Source: Gemmatimonadota bacterium | Lineage (GTDB): Bacteria > Gemmatimonadota > Gemmatimonadetes > Gemmatimonadales > GWC2-71-9 | Assembly: GCA_003222205.1 (NCBI GenBank) | Contig: QHVC01000050.1 | Span: 1 to 39,403, forward strand | Reading direction: 5' to 3' | DNA: 39,403 bases | In this document: positions 15,416 to 23,250 of the stretch, piece by piece | Numbering within the stretch: the stretch's first letter is position 1 | Layout: the number at the start of each line of letters is the position of its first letter | Notes under the pieces: model-generated | Told to the model about the DNA's origin: nothing | Seen by the model: only the letters and a program-made list of their open reading frames with translations | The model's database searches: none | Translations under genes and position numbers: made by a program

Positions 15416-16052
15416 TCGCTGGCTCGGGTTCGTGGTGGCCGCTGTCGCGCTGGCGCTCGGCGTGTGGGCCTGGCCGCGGTTGCCGGCCCGCGTGCCCACC
15501 CATTGGAACATCCACGGCGTCCCGGACGGCTATTCGTCGCGGTTGGTCGCGGTGCTCCTCATGCCGGGCATCGTACTCGCGCTGAACGGTCTGTTCCGGA
15601 TCCTGCCCCTTCTCGACCCGCGGCGGGTGAACTACGAGAAGTTCCAGGACACCTACTGGCTGATCGCCAACGCGCTGGTGCTGTTCCTGCTCGGCGTGCA
15701 CGCGCTGGTGATCGCCAACGGGCTCGGCTATCCCGTCGCCATGGCGCGCCTCATGCCGGTGGGCATCGGGCTGTTGTTCATCGTGCTCGGCAACTCGCTC
15801 GCGCGCGTGCAACCGACGTGGTTCGTCGGCATCCGCACACCGTGGACGCTGTCGAGCGACACGGTGTGGCGGAAGACGCATCGCACCGGCGGGTTCACGT
15901 TCGTGATCGCCGGGGGGGTAATGATCACGGCGGCGTTCGTGTCGGGCGCGCTGGTGTGGGTCCTGCTCGCCGCGGCCGCGGTCCTGGCCGTCGCGGTGCC
16001 GGTCGTACAGTCCTACGTCCTGTGGCGGAGGGAGCAGCATGAGAAGCCCTGA
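15408..16052 (+). CDS. sdpI: SdpI-family membrane protein (DUF1648 plus SdpI domain)
   Basis: The 214-residue integral membrane protein has about six hydrophobic segments. The N-terminal DUF1648 region shows VPTHWNIHGVPDGY. The C-terminal SdpI signature is PTWFVGIRTPWTLSSDTVW followed by RKTHRTGG. In B. subtilis SdpI gives immunity to the SdpC toxin and captures SdpR at the membrane when toxin is present. No sdpC-like toxin gene is seen here, so the signal is unknown; many SdpI homologs occur without SdpC. It overlaps the repressor upstream (8 bp) and the hydrolase downstream (14 bp). Confidence 0.88.
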   Translation: MRNRWLGFVVAAVALALGVWAWPRLPARVPTHWNIHGVPDGYSSRLVAVLLMPGIVLALNGLFRILPLLDPRRVNYEKFQDTYWLIANALVLFLLGVHALVIANGLGYPVAMARLMPVGIGLLFIVLGNSLARVQPTWFVGIRTPWTLSSDTVWRKTHRTGGFTFVIAGGVMITAAFVSGALVWVLLAAAAVLAVAVPVVQSYVLWRREQHEKP

Positions 16053-17037
16053 GCTGGTGGCGTTGGCGCTCGTTGTCTTCGCACCGCAGGCGCGCGGCCA
16101 GGACATGACGCGGGCCGACACCGTCCCGCCTGCGGCCGCGATGGAATCGCCGTACACGATTCACAGCGGCCATCTGGGCCTCGGCGCGACGCTCACGGTG
16201 CCACGAGGGGCGAGAGGGACGGTGCCGATCGCCGTCATCATCGCCGGCTCGGGCCCCACCGACCGCAACGGCAACTCCGTCATGGGCATCCGGCCGAATT
16301 CCTACGCGCAGTTGGCGTGGCGGCTCGCAGAGCGGGGGATTGCCACGCTGCGCTACGACAAGCGCGGCATGCCGGCCACGCAGGGTACGTTCGATATCAC
16401 CACGATGACTGTGGAGGATTTCGCGGCCGACGCCCGCGCGGCGGCGGAGTCACTCGCGCGCGACGCGCGGTTCTCGCGTGTCGTGCTGGTGGGCCACAGC
16501 GAGGGAGCGTCGCTGGCGCTGATCGCCGCTCGCCAGGGCGCCCCGGTCGCCGGCGTGATCAGTGTTTCCGGTCTGGGCCGCCCTCTCGCAGAGGTGATGC
16601 GCGACCAGCTCAGCCGGCAGTTCGACAGCGCGACGTTGGTCCGCTACGACACCGCGATGAACCACTACCTGCGGGGCGAGCAGCCCGGGGACGTGCCTCC
16701 ACAGGTCGCCACGCTCTTTCTCCCGGTGAACCAGACCTTCATGCGGTCCTGGGCGGCGTTCGATCCGCCGGCGGCGATCCGCGCCGTGCGCCAGCCGGTG
16801 CTCATCGTGCAGGGGGAGACCGATCTGCAGGCGTCCCTCGCCGACGCCGAGCGGCTGCACGCCGCCCGGCCCGACGCGCGGCTCGTCTTGGTACCGGGGG
16901 CGAACCACGTGCTGAAGCACGCCACGGACCGGACCTTGGCCGGGCAGATGCCGACGTACACCGACCCATCGATCCCGATCGTGCCCGAGGCGGTGGCGGC
17001 GATCGCGGATTGGATCCTGGCGCTGCGCGGCCGCTAG
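16039..17037 (+). CDS. Secreted alpha/beta hydrolase
   Basis: The 332-residue product has a signal peptide (MRSPELVALALVVFAPQARG, cleaved about Q21). The alpha/beta hydrolase signatures are S154 in VGHSEGAS (nucleophile elbow), an oxyanion-hole region IAGSGPTDRNGNS, an acid in VQGETDLQ, and the final His in PGANHVLKH. The sequence type is the serine aminopeptidase/esterase group often found in envelope operons; the substrate is unknown. GGAGGGAG lies just upstream of the ATG, inside sdpI. It is the last gene of the sdpR/sdpI-like operon, suggesting regulated expression. Its TAG shares the palindrome CTAG with the stop of convergent rlmI. Confidence 0.85.
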   Translation: MRSPELVALALVVFAPQARGQDMTRADTVPPAAAMESPYTIHSGHLGLGATLTVPRGARGTVPIAVIIAGSGPTDRNGNSVMGIRPNSYAQLAWRLAERGIATLRYDKRGMPATQGTFDITTMTVEDFAADARAAAESLARDARFSRVVLVGHSEGASLALIAARQGAPVAGVISVSGLGRPLAEVMRDQLSRQFDSATLVRYDTAMNHYLRGEQPGDVPPQVATLFLPVNQTFMRSWAAFDPPAAIRAVRQPVLIVQGETDLQASLADAERLHAARPDARLVLVPGANHVLKHATDRTLAGQMPTYTDPSIPIVPEAVAAIADWILALRGR

Positions 17038-18197
17038 TCGATGGCCTGGAGCAGCGCGCCCTTGAGGTAGCCCGTCTCCGGGGCCGTGACGAGCTCGGGG
17101 TGATCGCGGCCGGCGCCGACCCAGGCGAGGACTTGGAGGCGCCGGCCGCTGTCCTGGGCGGCTGCTCCCAGCATTTCGGCGAAGACGCCGCGGTTCACGT
17201 GATAGGAGCAGCTGCACGTGAGCAGCACGCCCCCCGGGGCGAGGATGGACATCGCGCGCAGGTTGATCTCCTTGTAGCCGGCGAGCGCGCGCGGCACGCT
17301 GTCCTTTGTCTTGGCGAACGCCGGTGGGTCGAGCACGATGGTGTCGAACTGCTCCTCGCGCCGCTCCAGGTCGCGGAGATAATCGAAGGCGTTTGCTTCC
17401 CGCCACACGATGTTGGTGAGACTGTTCAGCGCCGCGTTCTCGCGCCCGCGCGCCAGCGCGTCGCCGCTCGAGTCGACGGCCGTGACCTCCGCGGCGCGGC
17501 GCGCCAGGTGCAAGGCGAATGAGCCGTGATACGTGAAGAGATCGAGGCCGCGGCCGCCGGGCCGGGTGTGCGCGCCCGCCAGCGCCCGGTTCTCGCGCTG
17601 GTCGAGGAACGCTCCGGTCTTCTGGCCGCGGTGCGGCGCGGCGAGATAGTGGATACCGTCCTCCTCCACCTCGACCGTCTCGGGCACGGTTCCGCGGGCC
17701 GGGGTCACCTCGAGGGGCAGGCCCTCATGGCGGCGGATGGTGGCGTCGTTGCGCAGCAGGATGCCCTCCGGCGCGAGGGCCGCCTCGATGCCGGCGACGA
17801 CCGCGTCGCGGACCCGCTCGAGTCCCGCCGAGAGCAGCTGGGCGACGACGAACGGTCCGTAGCGGTCCACGACCAGCGCCGGCAGGCCGTCGCCCTCGGC
17901 GTGCACGACGCGGTAGGCGCTCGCGGCCACGGTGCCGCGGCGCGCCAGCGCGGCGCCGATGCGCCGGCCCCACCACGCGGCGTCGATCGGCGTGTCGTCG
18001 CGCGACAGCAGCCGCAGCCGGATCTCGGATCGCGGGGAGTACAGCGCTTGGCCGAGGAACTTGCCGCGCCGGTCCGCGACTCGGACGACGCCGGGGTCGG
18101 GGGGCGCCTCGACGACGTCGCTCCGATAGATCCAGGGATGGCCGAGCTTCCAGCGCTCGGCTCCTTTGGCCTTGACCGTGACGAGCATCTCGCTCAT
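17034..18197 (-). CDS. rlmI: 23S rRNA (cytosine-C5) methyltransferase, RlmI type
   Basis: From the ATG at 18197 the product is 387 residues, close to E. coli RlmI. An N-terminal PUA domain (about 1-75; GHPWIYRSDVV, GKFLGQALYSP) binds RNA. A central RlmI-like region (SAYRVVHAEGDGLPALVVDR) follows. The SAM domain has GQKTGAFLDQRENR, GLDLFTYHGSFALHLA (motif I), DTIVLDPPAFAKTK (motif IV) and LLTCSCSYHV, with the catalytic Cys expected in the last motif. The long open frame upstream is shadow sequence of aroH. The ATG overlaps the aroH stop (ATGA). Confidence 0.9.
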   Translation of the reverse strand: MSEMLVTVKAKGAERWKLGHPWIYRSDVVEAPPDPGVVRVADRRGKFLGQALYSPRSEIRLRLLSRDDTPIDAAWWGRRIGAALARRGTVAASAYRVVHAEGDGLPALVVDRYGPFVVAQLLSAGLERVRDAVVAGIEAALAPEGILLRNDATIRRHEGLPLEVTPARGTVPETVEVEEDGIHYLAAPHRGQKTGAFLDQRENRALAGAHTRPGGRGLDLFTYHGSFALHLARRAAEVTAVDSSGDALARGRENAALNSLTNIVWREANAFDYLRDLERREEQFDTIVLDPPAFAKTKDSVPRALAGYKEINLRAMSILAPGGVLLTCSCSYHVNRGVFAEMLGAAAQDSGRRLQVLAWVGAGRDHPELVTAPETGYLKGALLQAID

Positions 18198-18571
18198 CCG
18201 TCCGCCGGGGACCGGTCCGGCCGCAGCTTGGCGGCCTCGCGCAGGTACATATGTTTCAGCTCGCGCTGCGCCTGCGTCGTGTAGAAATGCAGGAGCACGC
18301 GGATGCAGCGGGGCAGGCCGTCGGGGACGGCGACCTCGCTCGCGCCCAGCAGCGGAACGCCGGTCCAGCCGAGCAGCCGCGCGGCCCGCGCCGGATACTC
18401 CGCGGTCAGGTCCGGCGATGACGTGAAGATGGCGCTCTCGACCTCGTCGGGCCGGAAGCCGTTCGCGTCCTGGAGCGCGCGCAACAGCTCCGCGGTCGCT
18501 GCCAGGATCGCCTCGCTCGTGTTCGCGGCCGCCGTGGTGGCGCCGCGCAGTCCCCGCAGGATCTTGGCCAT
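18194..18571 (-). CDS. aroH: Chorismate mutase, AroH (Bacillus) type
   Basis: The 125-residue enzyme rearranges chorismate to prephenate for Phe and Tyr synthesis. It aligns end to end with the monofunctional AroH trimer family: LRGLRGATTAAANT at the N terminus (active-site Arg), SPDLTAEYPARAAR, GASEVAVPDGLPRCIRVLL (the Glu and Arg matching B. subtilis E78 and R90) and HMYLREAAKLRPD (the Tyr matching Y108). Its ATG (18571-18569) overlaps the thiE ATG on the other strand inside CCATGG, and its stop overlaps rlmI by 4 bp. Confidence 0.93.
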   Translation of the reverse strand: MAKILRGLRGATTAAANTSEAILAATAELLRALQDANGFRPDEVESAIFTSSPDLTAEYPARAARLLGWTGVPLLGASEVAVPDGLPRCIRVLLHFYTTQAQRELKHMYLREAAKLRPDRSPADG

Positions 18572-19229
18572 GGCTCTGCTCGAATCGTTGCGCTTGATGG
18601 TGTTGACCGACGCGGCGTTGCTCAAGGGCCGCGACGCCGTGGACGTGTGCCGCCGCGCCGTCAGCGGCGGCGCGACCATGATCCAGGCCCGCCTCAAGAG
18701 CGCTCCCGCCCGGGAACTCGCCGCGCTCGCCCGGGCTCTGGTGAGCGCGCTTCCCGTCCCGGTGCTGGTCAACGACCGCGTGGACGTCGCCCTCGCCGTC
18801 GGCGCCGCGGGCGCGCACCTCGGTCAGGACGACCCTCCGCTCGATGCCCTGCGCCCTCGCCTCCCCCCGGGGTTCATTCTGGGCCTTTCGGTCGGCTCCC
18901 GCGAGGAAGCCGACCGGGTGGCGGCGTGGCCCGCCGACTACTGGAGCGTGGGCCCGTGTTTCCCCACGGCGACGAAGCCCGACGCCGGCGCGCCGCTCGG
19001 CACGGCGGGGTTCGCGGCGCTCGCACGCCGCGCGCCACCCGGGGTCCCCGTCATCGCCATCGGCGGCATCACCGCGGAGCGTGCCGCGGCCCTTGCGGCG
19101 GCCGACGCGGCGGGAGTCGCGGTGACAGCCGCGGTCTTCGGCGCTAGCGACCCGGCGGCCGCTGCGCGCGCGCTGCGCGCTGCATTCGATGGACCGCTTG
19201 AATCGCCGCCAGGTGCTCGCGGTAGGTGA
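18570..19229 (+). CDS. thiE: Thiamine-phosphate synthase
   Basis: The 219-residue TIM-barrel enzyme joins HMP-PP and thiazole phosphate to thiamine phosphate. Family motifs are MIQARLKS, LVNDRVDVALAVGAAGAHLG (pyrophosphate and metal site), GLSVGSREEA, YWSVGPCFPTATKPDAG and VPVIAIGGIT (phosphate-binding loop). No other thiamine gene is nearby. The start at 18570 overlaps the aroH start codon on the other strand; the ATG at 18597 (MVLTD) is an alternative that avoids this. The 3' end overlaps the convergent mltG by 86 bp. Confidence 0.9.
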   Translation: MALLESLRLMVLTDAALLKGRDAVDVCRRAVSGGATMIQARLKSAPARELAALARALVSALPVPVLVNDRVDVALAVGAAGAHLGQDDPPLDALRPRLPPGFILGLSVGSREEADRVAAWPADYWSVGPCFPTATKPDAGAPLGTAGFAALARRAPPGVPVIAIGGITAERAAALAAADAAGVAVTAAVFGASDPAAAARALRAAFDGPLESPPGARGR

Positions 19230-20226
19230 CCGAGAAGATGTGCTTGCCGTCGGGCTGCGCCACGAAGAACAGGAACGGCGTGCGCGCCGGGTACAGGGCG
19301 GCCGCGAGGCTGGCGCTGTCCGGCTGGCTGATCGGCCCCGGCGGGAGGCCCGGGACGAGGTAGGTGTTGTACGGCGAGCGGATCCGCAGATTCTTCTCCC
19401 AGACTCGGGTGAGGCGACGACCGTACGCGTAGATCACCGTGGGATCCGCCTCGAGCTTCATCCCCTTGCGCAGGCGGTTGTGGTACACCGCCGACACGTA
19501 TTCGCGGTCGGGCGCGTAGCGCACCTCCGCCTGGATGATGGACGCGAGCGTGACCAGCTGGTGGCGCGTCATCCGCAGCGAGTCGAGACGCGGCTGCCAC
19601 TCCTCTTGCCAATGCGCTTGGAACTGATCGGTCATGAGCCGCACGAGCTCGCCGGGGCCGACCCGCACGCGCACCGTGTACGTGGTGGGGTAGAGGTAGC
19701 CTTCGGCCGTGCCGGCGAGACCCGCGACGCCGAGCTGGCGTAGCAGCGTGGGATTCGACGCGGCGGCGAGGAGGGAATCGTGCGGCACCCCGAGTTGGCT
19801 TTGGGCGAGGTCGGCGATTTCCCGGAGCGTGAGGCCTTCCGGCACGGTCCAGCGCAGCAACGCACCGCGGCCGCGCTTCAGGGCGTCCACGAGCTCGCTC
19901 CAGCCCTCGTCGGCGTGAAAACCGTAGGTGCCGCTCTTCAGGCTGCCCGGGAGGCCATGCAGGCGCGCGTACCAGTGGAACGTCGTGGGATGCGTGACGA
20001 TGCCGTGGGCGACGAGCGAATCCACGGCGGCGTCGAACGTCGCGCCGCGGGGGATAGTGACGATCCGGCACTGCGCCGCCGGCTCGCAGGGCGTGGGGGT
20101 CGGGCTGCTACACGCGCTCAGGCTCGCCAGCAGGCCAATGCGGAATGCGGAGTGCGGAATGCGGAATCGCAATGCGAGCGTCGACGTGACACTCCGCATT
20201 CCGCATTTCCCATTCCGCATTCTCAT
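19144..20226 (-). CDS. mltG: Endolytic murein transglycosylase MltG, predicted lipoprotein
   Basis: The 360-residue protein cuts nascent glycan strands and so ends peptidoglycan polymerisation. Family motifs are VPEGLTLREIADLAQ (LysM-like region), AEGYLYPTTYTV, LASIIQAEV, VYHNRLRKGMKLEADPTVIY and SPYNTYLVPGLPPGPISQP. In the catalytic motif the first Glu of the E. coli form (ASIVEKET) is Gln; the second Glu is kept. Most MltG proteins have a transmembrane anchor; here LLASLSACSS is a plausible lipobox, so the anchor may be lipid. The ATG at 20226 overlaps the ruvX stop by 4 bp (ATGA). About 30 of the first residues are encoded by the repeat at 20137-20221. Confidence 0.9.
   Translation of the reverse strand: MRMRNGKCGMRSVTSTLALRFRIPHSAFRIGLLASLSACSSPTPTPCEPAAQCRIVTIPRGATFDAAVDSLVAHGIVTHPTTFHWYARLHGLPGSLKSGTYGFHADEGWSELVDALKRGRGALLRWTVPEGLTLREIADLAQSQLGVPHDSLLAAASNPTLLRQLGVAGLAGTAEGYLYPTTYTVRVRVGPGELVRLMTDQFQAHWQEEWQPRLDSLRMTRHQLVTLASIIQAEVRYAPDREYVSAVYHNRLRKGMKLEADPTVIYAYGRRLTRVWEKNLRIRSPYNTYLVPGLPPGPISQPDSASLAAALYPARTPFLFFVAQPDGKHIFSVTYREHLAAIQAVHRMQRAARAQRPPGR
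20137..20221. repeat. Inverted repeat with arms of tandem AATGCGG heptamers, inside mltG 5' end
   Basis: The left arm (20137-20167) is four tandem 7-mers related to AATGCGG plus AAT. The right arm (20191-20221) is the inverse, and by hand 27 of 31 positions pair. It begins 2 bp from the ruvX stop codon (20223-20225). It is translated as the MltG n-region (RNGKCGMRS, then RFRIPHSAFRI). Confidence 0.85.
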
Positions 20227-20639
20227 GCCGCCGTTCCCCGCTTTGCATCGAGATAATGCTGCAGCACCAGCGTCGCCGCCCACGCGTCCACGTCCGCTTT
20301 GCGGCCACGCGTGGAGGCGCCCATGTCGCGCACCGCCCGCAGCACCCGGGCGGTGGAGAGCCGCTCGTCCCACAGCTCGACCGGCCGCCCGGTGCGCCGC
20401 GCGATATCGTCGGCCAGCGTGCGCGCCGCGGCGGCGGCCGGGCCCTCGGCGGCTGCCTCGTCCAGGGGCAGGCCGACCACGACTCCCACGACCGCGTTGG
20501 TGTCCAGGAGCGCGACGAGCTGTCGCATGGGGAAGCGTTTGCCGGCGCGGCGGGTCAGCGTGGTGAGCGGCTGCGCGAGAGTCTGAGTCTCGTCGGAGAG
20601 CGCCAGGCCGATGCGACGCTCGCCCCAATCCACCCCCAT
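20223..20639 (-). CDS. ruvX: Holliday junction resolvase-like protein RuvX (YqgF)
   Basis: The 138-residue RNase H-like protein belongs to the YqgF/RuvX family, linked in E. coli to 16S rRNA 5'-end maturation and in others to junction resolution. Motifs are MGVDWGERRIGLALSDE (first Asp), VVGLPLDEAA, ELWDERLSTARV and DVDAWAATLVLQHYLD (last Asp). The ATG at 20639 follows GGAGGGG with about 6 nt spacing; the frame remains open to 20711 but that part is only repeat DNA. It lies between rho and mltG, and ruvX-mltG neighbours are common in bacteria. Confidence 0.92.
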   Translation of the reverse strand: MGVDWGERRIGLALSDETQTLAQPLTTLTRRAGKRFPMRQLVALLDTNAVVGVVVGLPLDEAAAEGPAAAAARTLADDIARRTGRPVELWDERLSTARVLRAVRDMGASTRGRKADVDAWAATLVLQHYLDAKRGTAA

Positions 20640-20651
20640 CAACCTCCCCTC

Positions 20652-20744
20652 CGTCGGACGGTCGGACGGTCGGACGGTCGGACGGGAAGGCGGATGCTCG
20701 GACGTCATCACCGTCCGTCAGTCCGTCAGTCCGACGGTCCGACG
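20652..20744. repeat. Inverted repeat with arms of tandem GTCGGACG octamers, between rho and ruvX
   Basis: The left arm (20652-20684) is four tandem copies of the 8-mer GTCGGACG. The right arm (20712-20744) has the same 8-bp period in inverse sense with drift (CCGTCAGT, CCGACGGT). By hand 28 of 33 positions pair. It ends 2 bp from the rho stop (20747-20749) and reaches the ruvX Shine-Dalgarno. There is no U-tract. Confidence 0.85.
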
Positions 20745-20746
20745 TC

Positions 20747-22006
20747 TCATCCCTGCTGCATGGTCGCGAAGAACTCGTTGTTGTTCTTCGTCCGCTTCAT
20801 CCGCTCGAGGAGGAACTCGATCCCTTCCACCGGGGGCATGTCGGCGAGGAAATTGCGAAGCAGGTAGATCTTGTTCAGCTCCTCTTTGGAGAGCAGCAGC
20901 TCCTCTTTGCGGGTGCTGGTCTTCTGCACGTCGATGGCCGGGAACGTGCGCCGCTCGGCGATGCGCCGATCGAGCACGACCTCCGAGTTGCCCGTGCCCT
21001 TGAACTCCTCAAAGATGACCTCGTCCATGCGGGAGCCCGTGTCGATGAGGGCCGTCCCGACGATCGTGAGGGAGCCGCCGCCCTCGATCTTGCGCGCGGC
21101 GCCGAAAAAGCGCTTCGGCTTCTGGAGCGCGTTGGCGTCGACGCCGCCCGACAGGATCTTCCCCGAGTGCGGCACCACGACGTTGTGGGCCCGGCCCATG
21201 CGCGTGATCGAGTCGAGCAGGATCACCACGTCCTTGCCGTGCTCGACCAGACGCTTGGCTTTCTCGATCACCATGTCGGCCACCTGCACATGGCGGTCCG
21301 CCGGCTCGTCGAACGTGGATGAGATCACTTCCACGTTCTGCCCCTTGACGTTCTCCTCCATGTCCGTCACCTCCTCGGGCCGCTCGTCGATGAGCAGCAC
21401 GATGAGGTAGATCTCGGGGTGGTTCTCGATGATGGAATTGGCGAGCTTCTGGAGGAGGATCGTCTTCCCGGCCTTGGGCGGCGAGACGATCAGTGCGCGC
21501 TGGCCCTTGCCGATGGGGCTGAGCAGGTCCAGCACCCGCATCGAAATGTCGCCGTCCTTGCGCTCGAGCCGGATCTTCTCTTCGGGGTAGCGCGGGCGCA
21601 GGTTCTCGAACGCGACGCGATGCTTGGCCTTCTCCGGCTCTTCGCCGTTGACCGTCTCGACCTTGAGCAGGGCGAGGTAGCGCTCGCCCTCCTTGGGCGG
21701 CCGCACCTGGCCGAGGATGGTATCGCCGGTGCGGAGATCGAAGCGCTTGATCTGACTCGGCGAGACGTAGATGTCGTCGGGACCGTAGAGGTAGTTCCAG
21801 TCGGGACTGCGCAGGAACCCGTACCCCTCGGGAAGGATCTCCAGCACGCCCTCGCCGCGGAGCACGGTGTCCGTGTCGAGGAGCGACTGCTCGATGCGGA
21901 AGATCAGGTCTTGCTTGCGGAGCCCCGAATAGTTTTGAATGTTGAGGCTCTCGGCCATCGCGTGCAGCTCCGCGACGGATTTCCTCTTCAGCTCTGCGAT
22001 GTCCAC
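20747..22006 (-). CDS. rho: Transcription termination factor Rho
   Basis: The 419-residue protein, the same length as E. coli Rho, is the hexameric RNA helicase that ends transcription. The N-terminal helical domain (1-48) carries [18 protein letters not shown]. The cold-shock-like RNA-binding domain (50-118) shows [14 protein letters not shown] and [19 protein letters not shown]. The RecA-type motor has the P-loop SPPKAGKT (175-182), [11 protein letters not shown] (Walker B region and catalytic Glu), [13 protein letters not shown], and the Q-loop/secondary site [17 protein letters not shown]. The usual LARAYN after SITR is MGRAHN here. The start is GTG with GGAG 12 nt upstream. It has its own promoter and a C-rich leader. 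Confidence 0.97.
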   Translation of the reverse strand: MDIAELKRKSVAELHAMAESLNIQNYSGLRKQDLIFRIEQSLLDTDTVLRGEGVLEILPEGYGFLRSPDWNYLYGPDDIYVSPSQIKRFDLRTGDTILGQVRPPKEGERYLALLKVETVNGEEPEKAKHRVAFENLRPRYPEEKIRLERKDGDISMRVLDLLSPIGKGQRALIVSPPKAGKTILLQKLANSIIENHPEIYLIVLLIDERPEEVTDMEENVKGQNVEVISSTFDEPADRHVQVADMVIEKAKRLVEHGKDVVILLDSITRMGRAHNVVVPHSGKILSGGVDANALQKPKRFFGAARKIEGGGSLTIVGTALIDTGSRMDEVIFEEFKGTGNSEVVLDRRIAERRTFPAIDVQKTSTRKEELLLSKEELNKIYLLRNFLADMPPVEGIEFLLERMKRTKNNNEFFATMQQG

Positions 22007-22109
22007 GTGTGCTTCGGCTCCGTTGGGGCTAAGGCGGGAAAACCCCGGATCTGGGGGAATGACGCGTTGCTAGTGGGTGTCTGGGAAAGCGGCGACGGGT
22101 GCAGGAGTT

Positions 22110-22138
22110 ATCCTAGACCCCTCGCACGCCTCCGTCAA
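22110..22138 (-). promoter_or_regulatory. Promoter of rho and start of a C-rich leader
   Basis: Minus strand TTGACG (22133-22138), 17-bp spacer, TAGGAT (22110-22115). Transcription should start near 22103, giving a leader of about 97 nt to the GTG. By hand count that leader RNA has 42 C and 20 G, the C-over-G bias of a Rho loading (rut) site, fitting autoregulation by premature termination as known for E. coli rho. Confidence 0.6.
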
Positions 22139-22146
22139 GGTCGCGT

Positions 22147-23250
22147 GTGGACCTGACCCCGTTCCTGGTGGCCTGGCGGCACAGCGCGCTGCGCGACCGG
22201 GAAGTCATTGACGCGCTTGTACATCCGACCCATGCCCCGCCCTCGCCGCAGCTGGCCGCCGCCCTGGCCGAGTGGCCGGGGAGCTACTACTGGTCGGACG
22301 AGCCCGACGGCCGCCACCTGATCCTCACCCGCCCCACTCCCGGGCGGCGCCGCGAGCGCTGGGGACTGCACGGCGCCCTCTTCGCGCTGACGCTCCTCAC
22401 GACGACCGTCGCCGGCGCCATTCTCGCCGGGACGATTCCCTACGACCCGAATCCGATCCGGCTGCTTCGCGGGCTCCCCGCCGCCGGGCTCGGCGCATGG
22501 GCGTCGGGGCTGGCGTTCTCGCTGCCGCTGCTCGCGATCCTGCTCGCCCACGAGCTGGGGCACTACGTGACCGCGCGCCGCTACCAGCTCGACGTCTCGC
22601 CGCCGTACTTCATCCCGGTGCCGCTGTTCCCGTCGTTCGTCGGCACGATGGGCGCCTTCATTCGCCTGCGGACGGTGGTTTCCGACCGGCGCCAGCTCTT
22701 CGATGTCGGTGTCGCGGGACCGATCGCCGGGTTCGTCGTCGCGCTGCCGCTGCTCGTCGTCGGCCTCGTGCTCGGACGCCCGCTGGCGCCCGATCCGGCA
22801 GTTCCCGGGATGTTCCTGCGCATCGGCCAGGGCACTATCGCGCTCGGCGACTCGCCGCTGACATGGGTGTTGCGCCGACTGGTCGTGGGGCCGCTGCCGG
22901 GTGTGCCGCTCCATCCGCTCGCGTTCGCGGCCTGGGTCGGGATGTTCGTGACGATGCTGAATCTCCTGCCGCTCGCGCAGCTCGACGGCGGCCACCTCCT
23001 CTACGCGGTGTTCCCGGGCTGGCACGAGCGGGTGGCGCGGGCGTTCCTGCTGTTGACGGCGGTGATGGGGGCGTGGTGGTGGGGATGGTGGGTGTGGGTG
23101 TTGCTCGTGCTGGCGTTGTCGCGCGGTCGCCTGGGGCATCCGCCGGTCCTCAATTCGAACCGTCCCCTGCCGCCCTCGCGCCGGCGCCTCGCCTGGGGAG
23201 CCCTGCTGCTGTTCCTGGTCACGTTCACGCCGGTGCCGTTTCCGCTCTGA
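22147..23250 (+). CDS. Site-2 protease family intramembrane metalloprotease (M50)
   Basis: The 367-residue polytopic membrane protein has the zinc motif HELGH (H135, E136, H139) in a transmembrane segment and the second motif LNLLPLAQLDGGH with D280 as the third ligand. FIPVPLFPSFVGTMGAFIR and VGVAGPIAGFVVALPL match the subgroup of site-2 proteases without a PDZ domain (EGY-like). Such enzymes cleave membrane-bound regulators or lipid-anchored substrates. The N-terminal 70 residues are soluble. The GTG start has only a weak AAGG upstream. It is divergent from rho. An inverted repeat begins at the stop codon. Confidence 0.9.
   Translation: MDLTPFLVAWRHSALRDREVIDALVHPTHAPPSPQLAAALAEWPGSYYWSDEPDGRHLILTRPTPGRRRERWGLHGALFALTLLTTTVAGAILAGTIPYDPNPIRLLRGLPAAGLGAWASGLAFSLPLLAILLAHELGHYVTARRYQLDVSPPYFIPVPLFPSFVGTMGAFIRLRTVVSDRRQLFDVGVAGPIAGFVVALPLLVVGLVLGRPLAPDPAVPGMFLRIGQGTIALGDSPLTWVLRRLVVGPLPGVPLHPLAFAAWVGMFVTMLNLLPLAQLDGGHLLYAVFPGWHERVARAFLLLTAVMGAWWWGWWVWVLLVLALSRGRLGHPPVLNSNRPLPPSRRRLAWGALLLFLVTFTPVPFPL

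Noticed and set aside
15408-17037. A complete toxin/immunity system around sdpI
   Set aside because: No SdpC-like toxin or its maturation genes are present; SdpI homologs often occur alone.
18198-18818. Long N-terminal extension of rlmI
   Set aside because: It lies antisense to thiE and out of frame over aroH, both real; the PUA domain begins right at the ATG at 18197.
20651-20745. Possible CRISPR array because of short tandem units
   Set aside because: Units are contiguous 8-mers without spacers, arranged as an inverted repeat; no cas genes are near.
20747-22006. Bicyclomycin-resistant Rho because of the unusual [10 protein letters not shown]
   Set aside because: The Leu before IDERPEEV, whose change to Met is linked to natural resistance, is kept here; the MGRAHN change cannot be interpreted by eye.
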